From: Acanthaster planci
Lineage: Eukaryota; Echinodermata; Asteroidea; Valvatida; Acanthasteridae
NCBI RefSeq assembly: GCF_001949145.1
Contig: NW_019091453.1
Span: 541,019-605,018 of the forward strand
DNA: 64,000 bases
Direction of reading: 5' to 3'
Of this stretch, positions 12,001 to 22,647 are shown one piece after another. Under the pieces are notes generated by a model that saw only the letters and a program-made list of their open reading frames with translations, did not search any database and had not been told where the DNA came from. The number at the start of each line of letters is the position of its first letter. Position 1 is the stretch's first letter. The translations under genes were made by a program, and so were the position numbers.

Positions 12001-15000
12001 TTTGAAAATTCCAGGATGATGACTTCCTGGTGGCAGAGAAAGAGGAATTTCCACACTAAAAAGCCACATGCTCCCGCACCGTAGTTGTGGGGATATACAC
12101 TTGACATTTCACCTATTTTGTGGGGACCGAAAACGCTGTGGGACTCAGAAATGTCCCCACAACTCGGTTCAAATTTCCCTAACAAAAGAACTTGCCCCCT
12201 GAACGCGGTGAATGCCTGCCCACCAAAGCCAATTATCCAGTGAATGGACATGCTGTTTGGACTTGAGACAACATGAATCAGTCTAGAATGAGTTAATTCC
12301 AAGTACATGCTTGCATACATAGTAGCCTTTGGGAAAGACTTTAATATGCCCATAGCATGGCAAATTCAAACCAAAAAGGACCATCACAACATGACGGTAA
12401 CAATGATGCACAGTTAACAAAATTCATAACCTTATCAGAACATGTCTTGGTTGTGTTTCCTAACGTGTGTATTTGGCCACTTCATGTTTTCCTCCTTTCA
12501 TTAGGGAAACCCTACAAGCCTTTAATAGTGGAAACTCCACAACAAAAGGTAAGCTTTGCCAAAAGGTGACGTCATTTCACACAACTCACCTCAGAAATAG
12601 TCCCCGCTGGTAACCCACCGTGTAAGACTTGATCAAGCTGTCCTAGAGAGGTCTTGAAGAAGGCAGGACACTCCTCGCGGCCAGCTGCATCATACATGGA
12701 TAGTGCCTACAGAAGAAAACACAGAGAAGCCTGTTGACACAGAGATCAGCTCAGTTGGACACACAATATCATGAATTCCTATCACTCAGAGGACAAGGCA
12801 TCTTGATTCTATATGTTCCTAAACAACACTCTCCCCGAGACTTAGCACACACTTCTGAGGTCCAGGATTAACCAAACACTGTCTACTGAGAATGGAAATA
12901 TCAATGGTTCACTTTGTATGCCTGTCTTCTGTGGTCTTTACGGAGCAGCCATACAGGCCTACCAATTACACATGCCCTGGGTCGGCCAAAAAGAAAAACC
13001 AACCTTAACCTTGTTGCATGAAGCTAGTTTTAAACCTAGCCACACAAGAAAGCCTCCACACTTTTAGCAGTCTCCAGTCTCAATCCAACCATCTCTCTTT
13101 TCGAAGACTCAATATTAAGGGCTAACCTCCTCCAAAATTCAAGCTGCCATCTTATACGTCAACATCAGAAAAATTGCACCACTTGCTAAACCGCAACATT
13201 TTACTCTTTGTGCCATGTTTAGTCTCAGAAAGAATTTAGTAAATTACGTAGGTCAGTTAGTAGGAAAAAAAGTTTTACCATACCGTTGTTTGTCTAGGTA
13301 AACAAGCCCGACTGGCAACCAGCAAGATGTTTGTAAGCTGTGAGTTAGTCACTCCCGTCATCTTTAAGAGTTCCAGTCGAGTCTTGGACAAAAGGTCCTA
13401 GGGCAACAAAATTCAAATATCAGTGCTCAATACGAGCAGTGAACTAATAGCAGATGATATTCTGGTTGTCCCTTTGGATTTCCACATGTGCAAACACACT
13501 TCCTAACACTTCCTGTTTTCCCCATTTTAAAAATGGAAATGCAACAGGTTTCATTTGATCCTTTAAAGTAAAAAACAAGTTAGCTTCACTCTCTGATCAG
13601 TATTATAGTCATCCGCTCTTGAGGCTATTGCAAGACGCCACAAGACCATCACAAGCCCAACAGGAGACCTCCACACCAAATTCCATTCACAAGCTATCCA
13701 TATGAACTATAAAAAAAATTCCACTGTCCTTGTTCACCCTGTTACTTATCACTGGTCTTGTGAATGGTTTGTGACTGGTCTTGTGACTGGTTTGTGACTG
13801 GTTTGTGACTGGTCCTGTGTCTGGTCTTGTGACTGGTCTTGTGACTGGTTTTGTGACTGGTTTGTGACTGGTCTTGTGNTCTTGTGAATGGTTTGTGACT
13901 GGTCCCGTGTCTGGTCTTGTGTCTGGTCTTGTGTCTGGTCTTGTGTCTGGTCTTGTGAATGGTTTGTGACTGGTCTTGTGAATGGTCTTGTGACTGGTCT
14001 TGTGAATGGTCTTGTTAATGGTTTGTGACTGGTCCCGTGTCTGGTCTTGTGTCTGGTCTTGTGACTGGTCTTGAGTCTGGTATTGTGACTGGTCTAGTAA
14101 ATGCTGTTGTCTCTGGTCTTGTGACTGGTCTTGTGACTTGTCTTGTTACTGGTCTTGTGTCGTCTTATGACTGGTCTTGTGTCTGGTATTGTGACTGGTC
14201 TAGTAAATGCTGTTGTCTCTGGTCTTGTGACTGGTCTTGTGACTTGTCTTGTTACTGGTCTTGTGTCGTCTTATGACTGGTCTTGTGTCTGGTATTGTGA
14301 CTGGTCTAGTAAATGCTGTTGTGTCTGGTCTTGTGACTGGTCTAGTAAATGTTGTGATGGTGTTGACTGCAACACTGTCTTTAATTTAAAATTATGAGGA
14401 ACATCTACAATAAAATTTGAATTGAGGCCTCAATAGGAGCTGATGAAACACCATGGGCCCTACTCTGGACTTAAAAGGTATTTCAGAGAACTTCCACAGC
14501 TAAAGAGGGAGCGCATGAATGACTTTGTTTTGCTCACTTTTTTCTGCACTTGGCATTTTTGTGCCTTTGCAAATTGACACTGTCAAAGGTGTGCTTTCGT
14601 GCAACATCACCAGTATGCCCAAAACTGTTGTCAGCGTGCATGTTCAGAATATGTTTAGAGTTCAATAGATTTTTCCTGACATAATGTGCACACAAAAAAT
14701 GGTGGGGAAAAAAAAGTGTAGGCTAAACAAAAATAAGTTGTGCTTCCTATTACACTGAAAAAGAAACTAGGGTGGTTGGTTGGGTAAAGTATGTCTTTTT
14801 ACACTAAATTTTATAGCCCAAAAAATTTTGGTCGTATGATGGTCTGTATTTTTTTTGGGGGGGGCGCATATATTTGTAACAGGTACCAAATCAGTATCAG
14901 ATTCATACTGCACATGTGCACGCCAATATTACATATCAGCACTGTGATTGAGTAGTAACGCAGCTGGTTGTTGTAATGCAAACACACAAGAGCCGTCCAT

Positions 15001-15358
15001 GTCATGCAAAAAAAATATAAAAACAATACAATTTACAGGACGATGTTCACAAAATTAGGATCGGGGCAAGGCATCGTAAGTTTTTATATTTGATTGATTT
15101 GTCCAAAAAAAAGATATAATCTAGGTTGGGTCAGGTAACCAGAAACACAATTTTTTTTTGTTTGGCCTTATCTAACAATGTCCTAGGAACAGATCTTCTG
15201 CTTTTTTTGGCAAGTAAACCTTAAGAAAAGTTGAGTGTATGGTTTTCCAAAACAGACGATTTCAGTACAGTTACCTGACATGAGAAAACTCCATGTCTGT
15301 GAAGTCGTTCTATGACCGGTGGTGCAATGCCAAGGCGCTGAATTTTCCTCGATGACAT
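8885..15358 (-). CDS. RAD51B: DNA repair protein RAD51 homolog 2 (RAD51B), first six coding exons
   Basis: RAD51B is a RAD51-family ATPase of the BCDX2 complex (RAD51B-RAD51C-RAD51D-XRCC2), acting in the nucleus in homologous recombination. Exons (coding order): 15275-15358, 13284-13397, 12590-12706, 11222-11358, 10082-10201, 8885-9068. Phases agree at every junction (0, 0, 0, 2, 2, 0) and give 252 codons. The N-terminal helix-hairpin region occupies residues 1-66 (SSRKIQRLG; LLKMTGVTNSQL). Walker A GPPGCGKT is at 108-115 and Walker B LIVLD at 206-210, with the RAD51B-typical DSVASLVRKEFD following. Human RAD51B has about 350 residues, so about 100 C-terminal residues are missing: the remaining exons are outside the window or in sequence I could not resolve. 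Introns otherwise hold a minisatellite (intron 1) and a foldback element (intron 4). Confidence 0.93.
10082..10201 (-). CDS. RAD51B: RAD51B exon 5
   Basis: Reads (R)LVEVARCRFPVHF to VYQESTCCSLLA, matching the segment between Walker A and Walker B of RAD51B. Acceptor CTGCAG, donor GTAAGG, phase 2 in and out. Confidence 0.92.
10806..10970. repeat. 165-bp foldback (hairpin) element in RAD51B intron 4
   Basis: The left arm beginning GTCATTCAGAGAAAAC and the right arm ending GTTTTCTCAGAATGAC are imperfect reverse complements over about 70-78 nt, with an 18-nt loop (10884-10901). The arms share AACCCTCGCCCTGTGTTCG and GGATAAAC. The size and shape suggest a MITE or foldback transposon. No clear target duplication was seen. 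Confidence 0.8.
11222..11358 (-). CDS. RAD51B: RAD51B exon 4 (Walker A)
   Basis: Starts IAGPPGCGKTQFCIM and ends YIDTESAFSAE plus a split arginine codon. It carries the Walker A loop. Acceptor TTCTTAG, donor GTTAGT, phase 2 out. Confidence 0.95.
12590..12706 (-). CDS. RAD51B: RAD51B exon 3
   Basis: Residues 67-105, including TSLGQLDQVLHGGLPAGTIS, the polymerisation-linker and lead-in to the ATPase core. Acceptor CTGTAG, donor GTGAGT, phase 0. Confidence 0.92.
13284..13397 (-). CDS. RAD51B: RAD51B exon 2
   Basis: Residues 29-66, DLLSKTRLELLKMTG to SRACLPRQTT: the N-terminal domain helix and the conserved SRAC-P segment. Acceptor CCCTAG, donor GTATGG, phase 0 at both ends. Confidence 0.9.
13751..14350. 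repeat. Minisatellite with 106-bp higher-order unit, RAD51B intron 1
   Basis: About 600 bp of tandem CTGGTCTTGTGA-like 12-13 bp units. In the right part the pattern repeats at 106 bp: GGTATTGTGACTGGTCTAG starts at 14079, 14185 and 14291. A single N at 13879 suggests the array was difficult to assemble and may be collapsed. Long glycine/leucine/valine-rich frames across it are artefacts of the repeat. Confidence 0.92.
15275..15358 (-). CDS. RAD51B: RAD51B coding exon 1
   Basis: Encodes residues 1-28, starting MSSRKIQRLG and ending HRHGVFSCQ, donor GTAACT. The exon probably extends to 15410, where TGTGGTTTCAG forms an acceptor in the 5' UTR, so at least one non-coding exon should lie upstream (to the right). 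Confidence 0.9.
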
Positions 15359-15831
15359 GATGGTGAACAGATACCACCAATGCTCGAGCAAAAAGCCTCT
15401 AGCACATGAACTGAAACCACAGAAAATGTTACCATTGTTCGCACATGTAATTCAGGATGATTTCATCTGACTAATGAAACTCAACTCAATAAAAATCACC
15501 AGTAGAATAATTATTTTTTTTAACGTACTAAGAACATACATATGCATGTACACTACTGTTTTGATGGATCATTCAGTTTGACTTGCTGATAGAAATGGAC
15601 ATTATGCAAAGTGACAGTTCTGGTTAACCCCTTGACGCCGGGACTTTTTTCTAAATGCGGACCCTAAGAATTCCAGCCTCGCTTGGCCACAAAGGCCACC
15701 TGCCAAACAGCAAATTCTCAGTTTGTGGCCCTGCGTGCTCTGCACGCTTTGATTTACACAGTGAAAAGGCTCATTGTTCGGTGGCATGCGGCTCTATTCA
15801 CCCTTCCACATTCCCGTTGCCTCTTTTCAAA

Positions 15832-15851
15832 NNNNNNNNNNNNNNNNNNNN
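15832..15851. other. Assembly gap of 20 Ns
   Basis: Twenty Ns, probably an arbitrary-length gap. It lies between RAD51B exon 1 and any upstream non-coding exon, so sequence may be missing. Confidence 0.98.
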
Positions 15852-16790
15852 AATAATAGCTGAAAAGCGGGCTGAGGGATTTCAATTTTTACAGCAGCTC
15901 TTACCGCTTCCCAGTGAGAAAGGGTACATTTTAATCATGCTAAATTTTTAAATGTTTAACCTAAATGTAGTAGCTATGCCAACTTTTGATTCATTTTGTT
16001 AGGTTTGGTGACATATCTGCGACACCCAAACATGGCGTCAAAAGTACTGCAGCGCTACCCAATGACAGCACATGAAGCAGGGACTGTCCAACTATGACCT
16101 CGATCTACACCTAGGATTCCCAACTTGGGACTAGGGTCGAGACAGTCCCACCCAAGGTTGGGATGTCACATTCTCAACTTGTTCCACAGTCAATGAGTCA
16201 ACTAATATCCATCCAGTACAAATAATAAGTGAAAGTATTTTGATCATCAACAATATGATCATTTGGTCTAGTACTTTTACCATCTGTCAATTCAACATTT
16301 TGGGGTATCCCTCGAACTCTGGATTCATCGTCCACCGACAAACCCCCGAGTTCTAGGGGCACATTCTGGAGATTGACATGATTAAGCAAACGGAAAGAGT
16401 TCCATACACGGGCATCAGGGAATTTTCCCTTGCAGAGGAGTGGTTTATCAGTCATCAGAAAGCATCCTAAAAAGTCCAACTTAGCAGGGAAAATATTGAG
16501 GCAGTTAGGCCCCTAATTAGAAAATTACTTTCAAGCCACTCTCATAGGATCTGTGTACTGCAGAACTGTGGGGTCAGACATCCACCCCGCTGGGAGTGGG
16601 GCGGCTGTCGGTCCCCAGAGTTCTTGGGGTAGGGTCTGTGCACAGGATCTCAAGTCATGTCCATATATATTGGACTCTTCCCTCACCAACTGCTACACAA
16701 AATCACATCACAGTACAAACTTCATATAACCTCACATCACAGCCTGCATGGCTCATGTCTTTTTTCCATCAATCACGCCCGCTTTCAAGT

Positions 16791-17830
16791 CAACTCGTAC
16801 CTTGGATGACTCATAGTCTCATACCATGTGCGACTCGTACCTTCAATAGCTCGTACCTCGAGTTGAGACCACTTGTACCTTCACCTTTGCAATTCCATTG
16901 TAACTTTCATGCTCTTCCTTTTCAGCATGTCAAGATCAGATCCGACAAACATATCAAGGATAAATTTTCAAAAGTCTCCCGAAGAGATCATGATTTTCTG
17001 CACAGTGCCTGCCGTGGGCGTTTTGCGCCATCAGTTTACATGAGGGATGTCAAACAGCCCGAACTGTTTACCAACTTGACTTCCTTATTAACATTCTTTT
17101 TTGGGGGGTTGGCTTTACTAAACTCCAAATTCTGGGGGGTTTTTTGGTTGGGGGAAGACTTTAATTTATCCTTATGGCTCTGGGAAAACGTTATTGGACT
17201 TATTCACTTTGTGGGGGAATGATGACTTTGTTCAGTAACTTTTTGGGGGGTGTACTTAATAAAACTTATGTCTCGATTTCTTTTGGAAATGTTTCTGGTC
17301 TTGTTTTTTAATGGGGGTACCTTCCTTATTAAAATTCTTTCTTTTTTGGACAAGTTACAACTGATATTACTTTATAAACTTTGAAGTAAATGAAAACATG
17401 ACATCATCATTACGGTGGACTGCACAGTGAAGATCCCGAATTGCATGCACTGATGGCTGGCCATGTTGACCAGCGTCAGTTGCCTGACTGCACGTGCACA
17501 TGCACGATGTCAACGCGTCCCACATCACATCCGTGATACCCTACCAGCGTGTAGGGAAAGCAGTGTAGCCAAAACAACAAATTAGATGACGAACACATGA
17601 CTAAAAAATCAAATTATCGTTCAAATTAATTACAATAATATCAATAATCAGCTCTGAGCAAGCTCTGATTTCTGTGAAGGTACAAGGCGTCTTTACTGGA
17701 GGTAATGGTTGTCCAAGGTGCGACTCGGCAAAGGTACAAGTTGATACAGTTTTGTTGAGTAGATGGTGCGAGATGTCAGGGTTGTCCATGGTACGAGTTG
17801 TCCAAAGTACGACTCACTATAACTTCGAGT
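16791..17830. repeat. Degenerate repeat block with inverted ACTCGTACC motifs
   Basis: At 16791-16890 several copies of ACTCGTACCTT occur on the + strand. At 17680-17830 the reverse complement (AAGGTACGAGT-like) recurs four to five times. The two ends therefore look like subterminal repeats in opposite orientation around about 800 bp. The interior has a direct repeat of CTTCCTTATTAA (17082 and 17322) followed by T-run/G-run sequence. It may be a decayed DNA transposon with subterminal repeats. Confidence 0.5.
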
Positions 17831-18845
17831 TGACCTGTTCCCTCGTGCCTTGTAAGTAGTACTGCGCTACTCTTTAAGTTTTAGACATGTTAGAAGCCGA
17901 GCACAAACAAAACCAGAAACAGTGGCAAGGCAATTGTTTGAAGGTTCTGTTGGTTACTGTATTTTTAAAGAAATCAAACTTAATCAACGCAAAGTTAAAG
18001 CTTGTAAAGGAGGCAAATAATGCCGGAACGTGCCGATATGGTGACTACGCATGACATGATGACGCACGTAGCTCGGCCGCGGCCGAGACCTAGCGCCCTT
18101 TAGAAAAATTACTCTCCAGGTACAAAAACCCGTTGTTCATTTCCATGGGTCCCCAAGTGTTAAACCAAGTCACCAATTTAGTGCATTCGAATACCTGACT
18201 TAGCACACATCTGCACACTGCATTAAGTCTAACAGACCGAGTTTGGATTCCATAAAAAATAAAAGGCCTTTCACAGATACAGCTTCACTCTTCCGTCAAA
18301 CTCACCGCCATTGATTGATGCGCGTATTAGCTATCATCAGACGGTAGAGGGCGCACTTATAAAATACAGTACGCGCGCACACGCGGCAAATGCACGCGTG
18401 TGGTTATGAAACCTGTCGAGTCCGTCTCGGTAAAATAAACAAAATATGGAAACTATCTGTCTTTTTTGTGTGCGGGGGCTGTTTTGTTTTTAATCTTGCA
18501 CTGTAAACGGAATAACCCACTCCACCAAATTAACAAAAATTATCTTTTCCAGGGCGAAAACAGTGTAGGATGAGATAAGTTGATGGTGTTTCAAGAGGAA
18601 CATTACAATTAAGCACGTTTAATTAGTTATCCTGAAGTTGGCTGGAGCATGGCTGGAGCAACACTACATTTTTCATACCAGGGACCATCAGAAATGGTAC
18701 GCCGTACGTGCGTATGAACGACTTCACGCGGTTCTTTCAGAAAAGTGAACAACAAATCATTGTGCTCGTGTTACCACCCAAGTTTTTCCCAGCCGCATTA
18801 TGTATTAATTGGTGCCTGATTGACACTGAGGCCGTGATCGAAATA

Positions 18846-18932
18846 ACTGGCTGCGGCTTGAAATTACACATAACACTCCGGGAGGAAGCTCCACTTCGAA
18901 GCTTCGTACGTTAATTTCAAGCCGTAGCCAAG
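18846..18932. repeat. Short inverted repeat (GGCTGCGGCTTGAAATTA arms)
   Basis: Arms of about 20 nt, GGCTGCGGCTTGAAATTA at 18849 and its near-exact reverse complement ending at 18931, enclose about 45 nt. The same core (ACTTGGCTATGGCTTGAAATTA) reappears at 26824, so it belongs to a dispersed family. Confidence 0.65.
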
Positions 18933-19307
18933 TAAATGTAAAATTGGGACACAGCCTTTATTATATAATTTAATGAAGGTGTTTCGGGACAAAAGTTGCA
19001 TCCAACACTCGGGGAAAAGTAATGCATGTAGGACACTCTCGTTTTAAGTGTACGGTTTATGGCACCGTGCTTTTAATATACTAGGCACAATAAGGACCAA
19101 AAATGGTAAAGTGGAATTCTTAATGTGAAAATAAACAATCTTTAAAAAAAATATTTTGTGCGTGTGTGCGTGTGTGCACACAAACGGTTCGTGTGACGTC
19201 ACCAGTTTAAACCACGCCCACTGCAACACGTGCACTTCACATAGGGTTACATGCATTGATCGCCGTTTACGTGGCTACCGTGCCTCAGGGCTGCTCATCG
19301 TGGAACC

Positions 19308-20972
19308 ATGGAACGGGAAGTTAAAGCGCACTTCTGCGATTGTCCAATTAGAGCCTGCAAATCGTGGCGCGTCTGCCGCCTTTGTGACGAAGTCACTTAC
19401 GAACTGCAAAACGATTCACACACAAACACGGAACTCTCTGAACAATTTACTTCTCATGCAGAAGACTCCCAAGAAAACCATTTATTGGACATTAAAATTG
19501 GATGTGTATTACAACAAATGTAAGGCATAACAAATTCAAAATGAAGAATGGTTTCAAAGAAGATATGTAAATACAATTAAATGAGATGCCTGTGAACAAT
19601 GCTAATCAAAAGGGTGGGAATAACTGTCAAAAAGAATTTAAAAGTGTCATATCTTACCGGTTATTATTTTGCTAAACAATTTATTCTTGTCTGTACTTCA
19701 GCTTAGTTGTGTTTGAATGCATGGTTCTCAAATTACATCTCATGATTGAAAATTCATGATAATGGCTTTAATAAACACACTGCACCCACGCAAGCGCCAG
19801 CGACATGTTTTGCATGGACGTAAACGACCACGAGAGGGCGCTACATTTTTTTGCAGACGACGGGCGCGAGAGGACTACGTGTTGCCGTACAAACAGCGGG
19901 AGAGTGCCTGACCCACAAAGCTTAAGAGGGAACTTCAGAGAACATTTGAACATAACAGTTTGCCTGCAGAAAGTCAAAATTATCCCATTATTTAAAAGAG
20001 AAATCTATTGAACGATTGTGTCAGTGATGCTTGTATAAAGTTACCATGGAAATTCTAGAAGTGGCAGAAATTAACATGGGTGTTTATTTCCCCCCTATTT
20101 CTTTAATTTGATTCTGCTTCCAAATCTTAGAAGAAAACTATTTTTTAAATACAATATACACTTAGAGGAGAAATGAAATAGGCTTTTTATTACTGTAAAA
20201 AATGTAGAAAGGTTTTCTTGCAATGTTACAAAGCATGTTCACCTCCTTGAATCAGTATAAGGCAAAAACTTCAACATTTTGTTCTTATGCTACCAAAAAA
20301 TTTCATATTCATGACACAAAGCACGATGTCATCCAAGGCAAAAGTAAGTAGTATCTCCATGGCTCTGTTTACAAAATGTACATCACACTCTTATTCATTT
20401 TCTTGAAGTAAGTGCTACTTTTTACTTGTTTATTGTGTTAAGGAGTGTCTTTGGTCAATAGAAATGGCCAATATTTTGTCAAAGCTTTCTTAGTATGTAC
20501 ATTTCAGGACGAACTTCTTATGCACTTATAACAAGGAGTCCCTTGCGTGACAAAAAGCAAAACAGTGCCATTTAAAAAGTATTGATAAAAGGATTTTCGA
20601 CGAATGGAAAAAATAATTCTTGTCACTTCCGATGAAAAGAACTATTGAAATCTTGTTTGTATTTCTGAAACAAAGTCGTGTAAAAAAAAACAGTTTGAGC
20701 TGAATTTATTTTCACTGCATATTTCTTGTAATTACACCCCTCTGTACCCTACTGGGTTGATAAGCCATAGCCAATGGAAGTGGAATGCTCCTAGTTCAAA
20801 ACTTAAACTTATTTAATCAGTTACATTTCATTGAGGAGCTAATTAAATATCTGATGATGGAACAAAATCAGCCATTCCATTTGAAAATCTTGTTTTCAGG
20901 TTCACACACTCAAAACGCAAGGACCAACACCTTGAATGTACCGTACTTCAAACCTACACATTATTTCAGTGA
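19308..20972 (+). CDS. Candidate small two-exon gene, unrecognised 94-aa protein
   Basis: Proposed exons are 19308-19519 and 20900-20972. Exon 1 opens at ATG in a good context (GAACCATGG) and reads MEREVKAHFCDCPIRACKSW onward with a C-x-C-x4-C-x5-C-x2-C cysteine pattern, then an acidic, polar stretch and IKIGCVLQQ. GTAAGG follows in phase 2. The acceptor TTGTTTTCAG at 20899 restores phase and adds a basic tail (FTHSKRKDQHLEC) before a stop. I do not recognise the family; the cysteines could bind zinc, but this is a guess. Without splicing, exon 1 would stop at 19523 after 71 residues. It lies head-to-head with RAD51B, so a shared promoter region is possible. It could also be a chance frame. 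Confidence 0.4.
19520..20899. other. Intron of the candidate small gene, otherwise empty
   Basis: AT-rich, no exon-like segment seen. It is bounded by GTAAGG and TTTTCAG. Confidence 0.3.
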
Positions 20973-22453
20973 GAAGTTTGAAAGCTTACTGGTCTCTTCG
21001 TTTGAATTGCGAATAAAATTTCAGATGTTAACACCCCAGATTCAGCTGCAAACCTTCCCCCAAACCTTCAGCACTGGAATGATTAACTGCCTTAATAAAT
21101 CCCCATCTTCAACTGCAGGGTAGGTCAGGCAAAATCAACCAACAGGAAGGTATTCTAAACAATTTCTGGAACATGTCCGCATCACAAAACAATGCAAATA
21201 TAAGCAATGCATGGGACTTAGTTTGGTGAAATTGTTAAATGTGTCTTAATGCAGCCCTTTATATAAAACTGAAGATGGCTTACAATAAAGGCAAAAATAC
21301 CAGTCCTTCTTTTAACTGATGAAGAAATTTCCGAATCTGCAAGTAATGTTTAACGAAGCAAATGAAGTGTTGTCCAACAATTTGTAAGACACCCAGGAAC
21401 ATCTCCTGAACCATAAACCGATTGGGAATGTAACAACTTCTGCACAAAGAGAATATTCAGATGTTAGACAAAACAAATAATGAATCATTACATTTGTAAA
21501 ACTGAAAGAATAATTTCATCTGATGGAAGACTGAATGTTCCATTCCACTCAATTTTGCCCTGTGGAATAGAACATTCACCTCATGACATCACTGTTACCA
21601 TTTGACTAATAAATACCTATAGTATATATTTTTCAAAAATGTATAAGTGTTTACCTCCAAAGAATTAATGGAAAGAAAATACCAAATCATACTTGTAAAC
21701 ACTCCATACTACATACATATTGGAAACCTTTGGTTAACGCAACTAGAATAAAGTATCAAGTGCAGCTTACATATATAACACATCAGCCAAAAAACATGGC
21801 AAGAGTAAGTGACAGTTATGTAACAGGTGCATTAACACTCAACTATTTATAATAATTATATTGCAAAATGGAAAATAAGAAGCCAAATACGTATACAGGA
21901 TATATAAGACAACACTGGAGTACCTTTTGATTGTAATTTTGTTGCATCTTGTTGCATCCATTGCAAGAAGATCTCTTAATGGAAGAGGTCTGTCATTGGA
22001 CAGGGAATCCTGATGAGGAAAGGACATTTTGTACTGTTCCGTTCACTGCAGGCTAGATTCTGTAAACCTACCCATGTCATGTTGGCACTCACCACACAGT
22101 TCATCATGTACTGGGAAGCAATATTTCAGCAAGGGGGATGTCTGGGTATCTTTTTTTTTGGACCCCATGTTCTGTTACCTGAGCACATTAAAGCACAGAA
22201 CCTCATCAACTTGGATGACCTGTTTTTCACTCGAAGGCAAATATGGCTATCTTGTTTTATTCAAGTGCTGGCAAAAACCTGCTCAGAAGGCATGACCACG
22301 GTGGATTGAATGTATTGTTTGATCCTTAAGAGCAGCCACTGACCGGTAAAAACAGAGCTGGCAGTCAGCAGTAAACACCCAGCAAAGGTGGGTGTAATTC
22401 AAGCATGTAGCCACTGCAAACTCCTTGAGCTTCACGATGACCGCTTGAGCATC
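20973..22453. other. AT-rich region with possible minus-strand exons
   Basis: AATAAA at about 21288 could end the + strand candidate gene. On the - strand, 21924-22009 has an acceptor (CTCATCAG), an open phase-0 frame (DSLSNDRPLPLRDLLAMD...) and a GTACTC donor. It could be a downstream exon of the MGCC candidate at 22454-22639, but I could not join the two in phase. Confidence 0.25.
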
Positions 22454-22639
22454 TCATAACTCGTTTGTCCCTCTCCCTGCAGATTTCCGTGGGGATCCGT
22501 GCCTCGTGTTGCCACCGCCTCCCAGCCTTATCCTTGGGAAAATTGGGTGGGCTCGAATCCTCATTCTCTCTCCACCGCCTGATTTGCTCGTGCTCTTGGC
22601 GCCCCTGGGTCTGGTGTCTGTGGATTCGCAACACCCCAT
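22454..22639 (-). CDS. Candidate first coding exon, MGCC-start small protein
   Basis: The frame begins MGCCESTDTRPRGAKSTSKS in a strong start context (GTCACCATGG), eight bases after a well-formed acceptor (TCTCAATTTCCAACAG, exon from 22647). A glycine at position 2 followed by two cysteines and a serine at 6 is a classic N-myristoylation plus palmitoylation signal for membrane anchoring. The frame stops after 61 residues (ending GTNEL). After that stop the same frame stays open for over 50 codons (AQAVIVKLKEFAV...), and a neighbouring frame is open across the middle, so a small assembly indel or an unrecognised donor may be hiding the real structure. Family not recognised. Confidence 0.35.
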   Translation of the reverse strand: MGCCESTDTRPRGAKSTSKSGGGERMRIRAHPIFPRIRLGGGGNTRHGSPRKSAGRGTNEL

Positions 22640-22647
22640 GGTGACTT

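Larger units (their letters stand above)
15411..19307. other. Region upstream of RAD51B, repeats and possible promoter
   Basis: It contains a 20-N gap, a degenerate repeat block (16791-17830) and a hairpin (18846-18932). RAD51B should have a non-coding first exon here. A GTGAGT donor on the - strand sits at about 18305 just after ATGGCG, near a CpG-rich stretch at 18340-18420, and is one possible first-exon end. The evidence is only positional. Confidence 0.3.

Noticed and set aside
14025-14397. Val/Gly/Leu-repeat frames across the minisatellite
   Set aside because: Produced by translating the tandem repeat; no gene signals.
16596-17222. 208-codon + strand frame
   Set aside because: It crosses a degenerate repeat block, with low-complexity F/G/L/W sequence at the end and no homology.
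22501-22572. GGGCTCGAATCC-like tRNA B-box
   Set aside because: No matching A-box or cloverleaf could be traced around it.
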